Shown here: piece by piece, positions 15,664 to 21,470 of the stretch
Numbering within the stretch: the stretch's first letter is position 1
How the letters are laid out: each line of letters begins with the position of its first letter
NCBI GenBank assembly: GCA_030844565.1
Contig: JAUUNK010000074.1
Span: forward strand, 1 to 21,470
Direction: 5' to 3'
DNA from: Bacteroides ovatus
GTDB lineage: Bacteria; Bacteroidota; Bacteroidia; Bacteroidales; Bacteroidaceae
DNA length: 21,470 nt
Made by a program: the position numbers and the translations under genes
The notes under the pieces: model-generated
Databases searched by the model: none
What the model was told of the DNA's origin: nothing
What the model saw: only the letters and a program-made list of their open reading frames with translations

Positions 15664-18129
15664 ATGGATAAGAAGACTACCATTCAAAAAACGTTTCCCG
15701 TGACGGGGATGAGCTGCGCTGCTTGTGCCGCCCGCGTGGATAAGACACTCAACCGACAGGAGGGGGTCGACTCTGCTTCTGTTAATTATGCGGCTGCCAC
15801 CGCCACTGTGAGTTATGATGCTTCGCAATGTTCGCCTGAAGCCTTGCAACAGGCGGTGCAGGCAGCCGGATACGATTTGGTGATAGAAGAGAAGAAGCAA
15901 CTTCCCGAGGAATTGGAACAGGTACGTACCGCTCATTTTCGCGCTTTGCGTTCCCGCACGGTATGGGCTGTAGCCTTGTCCGTTCCCATCGTCATAATCA
16001 GCATGTTCTTTATGGACTGGACGCCGGGTAATTGGATTACGTGGTTGCTTTCCACTCCTGTGGTATTCTGGCTGGGGCGCGATTTCTTTATCAATGCCTG
16101 GAAACAGCTCCGCCACGGGTCGTCCAATATGGATACGCTGGTGGCTATCAGCACAGGAGTTGCTTATATATTCAGTTTATCAAACTTATTTTTCCCCGGT
16201 TTCTGGCTTTCGCGGGGCATTCATCCCCATCTCTACTTTGAGGCGGCGAGTGTGATAATTGCCTTTATTCTTTTAGGACGTTTGCTGGAAGAACGTGCCA
16301 AAGGGAATACTTCTGCCGCTATCCGGAAACTGATGGGGCTTCAGCCTCGCCACGTTACGCTTGTCACTTCTACGGGAGAACTTAAAGAAACAGCGTTGGA
16401 AGAAGTGGTTCCCGGTGATCTTTTATTGGTGCGTCCCGGCGAAAAGGTGGCGGTGGACGGACGGGTGACCGAAGGAACTTCGTATGTGGACGAAAGCATG
16501 CTGAGCGGAGAGCCGGTTCCCGTGAAGAAATCTCCCGAAGCACGCGTATTTGCCGGGACTGTCAACCAGCGGGGAAGCTTTCGTTTTCGTGCCGAGCAAG
16601 TGGGGGCTGACACGATGTTGGCACATATCATCCGCATGGTGCAGGACGCTCAGGGCAGCAAAGCTCCGGTCCAGAAGTTGGTGGACCGCATTGCTGCCAT
16701 CTTTGTACCTACCATTCTGGGCATTGCCCTTGTATCGCTTATCGGGTGGTGGATGTTTGCCCCTTCCGAAGGCTTTGCACACGGTATATTGGCTTTCATC
16801 ACCGTGCTGATTATCGCCTGTCCTTGTGCACTGGGGCTTGCTACTCCTACTGCCATCATGGTGGGAATCGGTAAGGGAGCCGAGCGGGGCATACTGATTA
16901 AAGACGCGGAAAGCATAGAGATAGCCCGTAAGATTGACACATTCGTGCTCGATAAGACCGGAACCATTACTGAAGGGAAACCTATGGTCACCGATCTGGT
17001 ATGGTTGACGGAAACGGCAAGCGAAGAGAAACGTGTCTTCTATAATCTCGAAAAGCTTTCCGAACATCCTCTGGCAGAAGCTGTTGTCCGCTATTTCTCT
17101 GGGGATGCTCTCCCCGTGCTGAACATAGAAGGATTTGAGAACCAGGCGGGAAGAGGTGTGAAGGGACACTATGGCGGAAAAACCTATTATGCCGGAAACC
17201 GGAAGTTGCTCGAAGAACAGGGCATCTCTATCGACCACTCTTTGCAGACAGCGGCTTCCCGCCTGGAGCAGGAATCCAAAACATTGATATGGCTTGCCGA
17301 CAACCACCAGGCTTTGGCAGTGGCAGGCATCACGGATAGAATCAAGGAGACATCCGTGCAAGCGATCCGTGAACTGCGTTCGTCGGGTATCCGTGTTTAT
17401 ATGTTGACGGGAGACCAGGAAAGCACCGCCCGTGAAGTTGCTTCCCAAGCGGGCATTGCCGACTTCCGTGCCGGCATGCTGCCGCAGGATAAAGCGGCGT
17501 TTGTCAAAGAACTCCAATCGCAGGGCAAGCGGGTGGCGATGGCAGGCGATGGCATCAATGACAGCGCGGCATTGGCACAAGCCGATTTGAGTATCGCCAT
17601 GGGGCAGGGCGCGGATATTGCGATGAGCGTGGCGCAGATGACTATTCTTTCTTCGGACCTTACGAAGATTCCCGAAGCTATCCGGCTGTCCCGTTTTACG
17701 GTGCGCACCATTCGCCAGAATTTGTTCTGGGCATTTATCTACAACCTCATCGGGGTGCCTCTTGCCGCGGGCATTCTCTATCCTTTCACGGGATTCCTGC
17801 TGAATCCTATGATTGCAGGAGCGGCTATGGCGTTCAGCAGTGTAAGCGTGGTGACCAACAGCTTGCGCCTGCGCCGCAGAAAGATTGAAACAGATGTAAA
17901 ACCAGTTAATACAACCGTTATGAAAAAAGAATTTAAAGTGGAAGGCATGATGTGCAACCATTGTCGTGCCAGTGTAGAAAAAGCATTAAATAGCATCGAA
18001 GGCGTCACTGCTACCGTTACCCTCCATCCTCCTGTAGCCTCGGTGGAATTTGCCGACGGGGAGAAGCCTCTGGCAGAGCTCCAGCAAGTGGTTGAGGAAC
18101 GTGCCGGCGAATACACTTTGTCGGAATAA
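15664..18129 (+). CDS. copA: Cu+-exporting P1B-type ATPase with N- and C-terminal HMA domains
   Basis: An 821-residue inner-membrane P1B-1 ATPase exporting Cu+ (or Ag+) from the cytoplasm. In order: N-terminal HMA domain (about 9-75) with GMSCAAC (Cys18/Cys21); membrane helices from about 97; actuator motif 'SGEPVPV'; metal-transport motif Cys386-Pro-Cys388; phosphorylation motif Asp430-KTGT; 'SEHPLAEA'; 'TGDQESTA'; 'GDGIND' at 628-633; and last helices carrying 'YN' and 'MAFSSVS', the residues typical of the Cu+ subgroup. After the usual end ('NSLRLRRRK') comes a second HMA domain (about 756-815) with Cys764/Cys767 in 'GMMCNHC', resembling a free copper chaperone and beginning at an internal ATG (17920, Met753). 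The upstream HMA-AraC gene is the likely regulator. Downstream, aconitase begins after 100 bp with no clear terminator. Confidence 0.95.
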   Translation: MDKKTTIQKTFPVTGMSCAACAARVDKTLNRQEGVDSASVNYAAATATVSYDASQCSPEALQQAVQAAGYDLVIEEKKQLPEELEQVRTAHFRALRSRTVWAVALSVPIVIISMFFMDWTPGNWITWLLSTPVVFWLGRDFFINAWKQLRHGSSNMDTLVAISTGVAYIFSLSNLFFPGFWLSRGIHPHLYFEAASVIIAFILLGRLLEERAKGNTSAAIRKLMGLQPRHVTLVTSTGELKETALEEVVPGDLLLVRPGEKVAVDGRVTEGTSYVDESMLSGEPVPVKKSPEARVFAGTVNQRGSFRFRAEQVGADTMLAHIIRMVQDAQGSKAPVQKLVDRIAAIFVPTILGIALVSLIGWWMFAPSEGFAHGILAFITVLIIACPCALGLATPTAIMVGIGKGAERGILIKDAESIEIARKIDTFVLDKTGTITEGKPMVTDLVWLTETASEEKRVFYNLEKLSEHPLAEAVVRYFSGDALPVLNIEGFENQAGRGVKGHYGGKTYYAGNRKLLEEQGISIDHSLQTAASRLEQESKTLIWLADNHQALAVAGITDRIKETSVQAIRELRSSGIRVYMLTGDQESTAREVASQAGIADFRAGMLPQDKAAFVKELQSQGKRVAMAGDGINDSAALAQADLSIAMGQGADIAMSVAQMTILSSDLTKIPEAIRLSRFTVRTIRQNLFWAFIYNLIGVPLAAGILYPFTGFLLNPMIAGAAMAFSSVSVVTNSLRLRRRKIETDVKPVNTTVMKKEFKVEGMMCNHCRASVEKALNSIEGVTATVTLHPPVASVEFADGEKPLAELQQVVEERAGEYTLSE

Positions 18130-18229
18130 TCTCTTTTTTCCCGGGGAGGGACGAATTTTGCTTCTTTTTCCGGAACATTCATGGATTCCCATTCGTTCTT
18201 TTTATAGACACACTTAATTGTTAAAGCGT

Positions 18230-20488
18230 ATGGTGTATGATATGAATATGTTAAAGATGTTCTATGCGGATTATAAAGTCAAGTTAGAACAAGTGCGCAT
18301 GGCGCTGAAACGTCCCCTGACGTTGACCGAAAAAATCCTTTATACTCATTTATATGACACAAAAGAGATAAAGGACTATAAACGCGGAGAAGACTATGTG
18401 AATTTCCGTCCCGACCGGGTAGCGATGCAGGATGCTACTGCCCAAATGGCGTTACTTCAATTTATGAACGCCGGGAAAGATAAAGTAGCTGTCCCCTCAA
18501 CCGTACATTGCGACCATCTCATCCAAGCTAATCTGGGAGCAAAAGCCGATATTGCTACTGCCAATCAGACCAATCAGGAAGTATATGATTTTCTGCGGGA
18601 TGTTTCTTCCCGCTACGGCATCGGATTCTGGAAACCGGGCGCAGGGATTATCCACCAGGTAGTGCTCGAGAACTATGCTTTTCCCGGTGGAATGATGATA
18701 GGTACAGACTCCCACACTCCCAATGCCGGCGGGCTCGGCATGGTGGCTATCGGAGTAGGGGGAGCGGATGCCGTGGACGTGATGACAGGCATGGAGTGGG
18801 AACTCAAAATGCCCCGTATCATCGGCGTGCGTCTCACGGGAGAACTTAACGGATGGACGGCTCCGAAAGACGTCATCCTGAAACTGGCGGGTTTGCTCAC
18901 AGTAAAAGGTGCAACCAATGCCATCATCGAATATTTCGGTCCCGGTACTGCTTCTCTTTCCGCCACAGGAAAGGCAACTATCTGCAACATGGGAGCAGAG
19001 GTAGGCGCCACTACCTCGCTTTTCCCATACGATGAACGAATGGCTACCTACCTGAAAGCTACCGAAAGAGCCGAAGTGGCTTCTATGGCAGGTGATTTAG
19101 CCTCTGAACTCCGTGCCGACGATGAAGTGGCGGCATGCCCTGAAGACTTTTACGACCGTATTATCGAAATCGACCTCACTACGCTCGAACCTTATATCAA
19201 CGGTCCTTTTACTCCCGATGCAGCTACTCCGATTTCAGAGTTTGCCGGGAAAGTGGTGAACACCGGCTATCCCCGCAAAATGGAGGTGGGGCTTATCGGC
19301 TCTTGTACCAATTCTTCCTATCAGGACCTTAGCCGTGCCGCTTCTCTGGCACGTCAGGTATCGGAAAAGAACCTGGGTGTGGCCGCTCCTTTGATTGTTA
19401 ATCCCGGGTCCGAACAGATTCGCGCTACTGCCGAACGGGATGGCATGATAGCTGCCTTCGAACAGATAGGGGCTACTATCATGGCTAATGCTTGCGGTCC
19501 TTGCATCGGACAATGGAAGCGTCATACGGACGACCCTACCCGCAAAAATTCTATCGTCACTTCTTTCAACCGGAACTTTGCCAAGCGGGCGGACGGAAAT
19601 CCCAATACTTTTGCTTTTGTAGCTTCTCCCGAGATAACCATGGCGCTGACTATTGCAGGAGACCTTTGCTTCAATCCTCTCAAAGACCGCCTGATAAACC
19701 ATGACGGAGAAAAAGTGAAACTGGCTGAACCGCAGGGAGATGAATTGCCGTCCAATGGGTTTACTTCCGGTAATGAAGGATATGTGGCTCCCACCGGTGC
19801 AGAGGTGGACATCTGCGTAAACCCCGATTCCAAGCGATTGCAATTGCTGGCTCCTTTCCCGGCATGGGAAGGTACGGACTTGCTGAATATGCCGCTTCTT
19901 ATTAAAGTGCAGGGTAAATGCACTACGGACCATATTTCGATGGCAGGTCCTTGGCTCCGTTTCCGGGGGCATCTGGAAAACATTTCCGACAACATGCTGA
20001 TGGGTGCGGTGAATGCTTTCAACGGACAAACCAATTCCGTGTGGAACCGCCTGACCAACACTTACGGTCCGGTTTCGGGAACGGCAAAGATGTATAAATC
20101 CGAAGGGATATGTTCCGTCGTTGTTGCGGAAGAAAATTACGGAGAAGGCTCCAGCCGTGAACATGCGGCTATGGAACCGCGTTTTCTCAATGTACGTGTT
20201 ATTCTGGCAAAGAGCTTTGCCCGTATTCACGAGACAAACCTCAAGAAACAAGGTATGCTGGCACTCACTTTCGTAGACAAAGCGGATTACGACCGTATAC
20301 AGGAGCATGATCTTATTTCCGTCATCGGTCTGGTAGACTTTGCTCCGGGACGCAATCTGACAGTAGTCCTGCATCACGAAGACGGCAGCAAGGAAAGCTT
20401 TGAGGTACAGCATACCTACAACGATCAGCAGATAGCTTGGTTCCACGCCGGATCTGCTCTTAATAACAATGTGGCAACGAGCCGATAA
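18230..20488 (+). CDS. Aconitate hydratase, mitochondrial type
   Basis: A 752-residue cytoplasmic [4Fe-4S] aconitase that interconverts citrate and isocitrate. The cluster ligands are visible: Cys359 in 'GSCTNSS', and Cys422 and Cys425 in 'ACGPCIGQW', one residue off the classical 358/421/424 of mitochondrial aconitase. Other signatures are 'VPSTVHCDHLIQA', 'GTDSHTPNAGGLG', 'KCTTDHISMAGPW' and 'EENYGEGSSREHAA'. ATG 18230 (MVYDMNM) is chosen over an upstream TTG at 18218; ATG 18242 and 18248 are also possible. The 100 bp before it hold T-rich sequence and one CCCGGGGA motif but no convincing promoter or terminator. Isocitrate dehydrogenase follows after 22 bp, so the two probably form an operon making 2-oxoglutarate for biosynthesis. 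Confidence 0.96.
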   Translation: MVYDMNMLKMFYADYKVKLEQVRMALKRPLTLTEKILYTHLYDTKEIKDYKRGEDYVNFRPDRVAMQDATAQMALLQFMNAGKDKVAVPSTVHCDHLIQANLGAKADIATANQTNQEVYDFLRDVSSRYGIGFWKPGAGIIHQVVLENYAFPGGMMIGTDSHTPNAGGLGMVAIGVGGADAVDVMTGMEWELKMPRIIGVRLTGELNGWTAPKDVILKLAGLLTVKGATNAIIEYFGPGTASLSATGKATICNMGAEVGATTSLFPYDERMATYLKATERAEVASMAGDLASELRADDEVAACPEDFYDRIIEIDLTTLEPYINGPFTPDAATPISEFAGKVVNTGYPRKMEVGLIGSCTNSSYQDLSRAASLARQVSEKNLGVAAPLIVNPGSEQIRATAERDGMIAAFEQIGATIMANACGPCIGQWKRHTDDPTRKNSIVTSFNRNFAKRADGNPNTFAFVASPEITMALTIAGDLCFNPLKDRLINHDGEKVKLAEPQGDELPSNGFTSGNEGYVAPTGAEVDICVNPDSKRLQLLAPFPAWEGTDLLNMPLLIKVQGKCTTDHISMAGPWLRFRGHLENISDNMLMGAVNAFNGQTNSVWNRLTNTYGPVSGTAKMYKSEGICSVVVAEENYGEGSSREHAAMEPRFLNVRVILAKSFARIHETNLKKQGMLALTFVDKADYDRIQEHDLISVIGLVDFAPGRNLTVVLHHEDGSKESFEVQHTYNDQQIAWFHAGSALNNNVATSR

Positions 20489-20510
20489 AGAGAATTAACA
20501 GAAAAAAATC

Positions 20511-21470
20511 ATGGATAAGATAATGAAAGAGAATCCTACTATCCCTTTTATCACCGGAGATGGAGTAGGCAAGGAAATCACTCCCAGTATGCAGGCTATA
20601 GTAGATGCAGCCGTGGAAAAAGTGTATCAAGGCGCGCGCCAGATAGAATGGTTGGAAGTCCTGGCGGGCGAGCAGGCTTTTAACGCCACTGGTTCGTGGC
20701 TTCCCGAAGAGACAATGGAGGCTTTCAAGGAGTATGGTATCGGCATCAAAGGTCCCCTCACCACTCCCGTGGGCGGAGGAATCCGCTCGTTGAACGTCGC
20801 TTTGCGTCAGACCCTTGACTTGTATGTGTGCCTGCGCCCTGTCCGTTGGTTTGTAGGCGTCTACTCCCCGGTGGTTGCTCCGGAGAAAGTGAACATGTAT
20901 GTGTTCCGCGAGAATACCGAAGATATTTATGCAGGCATCGAGTGGGAGGCAGGTACACCCGAGGCGGAGAAGTTCTACCGTTTTCTGCACGATGAGATGG
21001 GCGTTACCAAAGTTCGTTTTCCGGAGACTTCTTCGTTTGGTGTGAAACCTGTTTCGCGGGAAGGCACTGAACGGTTGGTGCGGGCTGCCTGCAGGTATGC
21101 ATTGAAACATAATTTGCCTTCGGTCACTCTGGTGCATAAAGGAAACATTATGAAGTATACCGAAGGAGGCTTCAAGAAGTGGGGCTATGAATTGGCGGAG
21201 CGCGAATTCGGCGAAGAACTTGCCAGTGGGAAACTGGTTATAAAAGATTGCATTGCGGATGCTTTCCTGCAAAACACGTTGCTGGTCCCCGAAGAATACT
21301 CAGTGATAGCCACTCTCAACTTGAACGGGGATTATATCTCCGACCAGCTTGCCGCTATGGTAGGAGGTATTGGAATTGCTCCCGGAGCAAACATTAACTA
21401 TGAGACGGGGCATGCTATCTTTGAAGCTACTCATGGCACAGCTCCTTCTATTGCGGGAAAGGATATTGTA
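20511..21470 (+). CDS. icd: Isocitrate dehydrogenase, 3' end outside the window
   Basis: The first 320 codons of an isocitrate dehydrogenase, open to the window edge. Evidence: 'PFITGDGVGKEITP' at the N terminus; 'IRSLNVALRQTLDLYVCLRPVRWF' at 91-114, equivalent to the E. coli substrate site (Ser93 corresponds to E. coli Ser113); 'FRENTEDIYAGIEW'; 'VHKGNIMKYTEGGF'; and the C-terminal side 'NLNGDYISDQLAAMVGGIGIAPGANI' with 'FEATHGTAPSIAGKD'. It oxidatively decarboxylates isocitrate to 2-oxoglutarate. At the cofactor motif HGTAPxx, E. coli NADP enzyme has Lys344-Tyr345; here Ser313-Ile314 are found, so cofactor preference is uncertain. ATG 20511 has an A-rich leader 22 bp after aconitase. Ser93 is conserved, but regulation by an AceK-like kinase is not implied by anything in the window. 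Confidence 0.95.
   Translation, partial: MDKIMKENPTIPFITGDGVGKEITPSMQAIVDAAVEKVYQGARQIEWLEVLAGEQAFNATGSWLPEETMEAFKEYGIGIKGPLTTPVGGGIRSLNVALRQTLDLYVCLRPVRWFVGVYSPVVAPEKVNMYVFRENTEDIYAGIEWEAGTPEAEKFYRFLHDEMGVTKVRFPETSSFGVKPVSREGTERLVRAACRYALKHNLPSVTLVHKGNIMKYTEGGFKKWGYELAEREFGEELASGKLVIKDCIADAFLQNTLLVPEEYSVIATLNLNGDYISDQLAAMVGGIGIAPGANINYETGHAIFEATHGTAPSIAGKDIV

Noticed and set aside
16423..17961. Long open frame (512 codons) antisense to copA
   Set aside because: It shows no recognisable domain and mirrors the codon pattern of the clearly real CopA. The same applies to long antisense frames across aconitase (19235-20446), the helicase (12900-13577) and SusD (1333-2076).
18141..18152. CCCGGGGA motif upstream of aconitase as a further array unit
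   Set aside because: It is a single copy without the TTCATC prefix or any periodic partners, so no link to the 14.0-kb array can be supported.

Overview
The window looks like the chromosome of a gut-type Bacteroides or close relative. The evidence is a SusC/SusD/DUF1735 polysaccharide utilization locus, Bacteroidetes-type promoter boxes (TAnnTTTG), mostly absent Shine-Dalgarno sequences, and an acnA-icd pair. No rRNA, tRNA, insertion sequence, integrase or CRISPR array is visible. No gene-free stretch exceeds 300 bases; the longest is 14730-14976 (247 bp), a divergent promoter region.

Region 1 (1-12091, + strand) is the downstream part of a polysaccharide utilization locus: the 3' end of a SusC transporter, a SusD lipoprotein, a DUF1735-type surface lipoprotein, a large GH92-GH30 fusion enzyme, and two GH3 enzymes each carrying a PA14 insertion. 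Gaps are 12-31 bp, or an ATGA overlap, so this is probably one operon. SusC/SusD and the lipoprotein would bind and import glycan at the surface. The exported hydrolases would trim alpha-mannosyl-type and beta-linked gluco- or xylo-type linkages. The sensor/regulator must lie outside the window, and the substrate cannot be fixed from sequence alone.

Region 2 (12075-14729, - strand) holds a Upf1-like SF1 helicase, which overlaps the last GH3 gene tail to tail by 17 bp, preceded by a DUF4373 (Lin1244/Lin1753-like) protein. Between them, and running into the 3' end of the DUF4373 gene, is a six-unit array of CCCGGGG cores spaced 20-23 bp apart. The DUF4373 gene also contains a 19-bp-arm palindrome. 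DUF4373 proteins resemble phage replisome organisers, so this resembles an initiator gene with its own iterons next to a helicase. It is the most unusual non-coding structure in the window.

Region 3 (14730-18129, + strand) is a copper-resistance unit: a small regulator that fuses an HMA metal-binding domain (CxxC) to an AraC-type DNA-binding domain, then a Cu+ P1B-ATPase with HMA domains at both ends. A GAATTC-centred palindrome lies at exactly the same distance upstream of the predicted -7 boxes of both genes, suggesting a shared operator.

Region 4 (18230-21470, + strand) is central metabolism: mitochondrial-type aconitase followed by isocitrate dehydrogenase, which runs off the window end.
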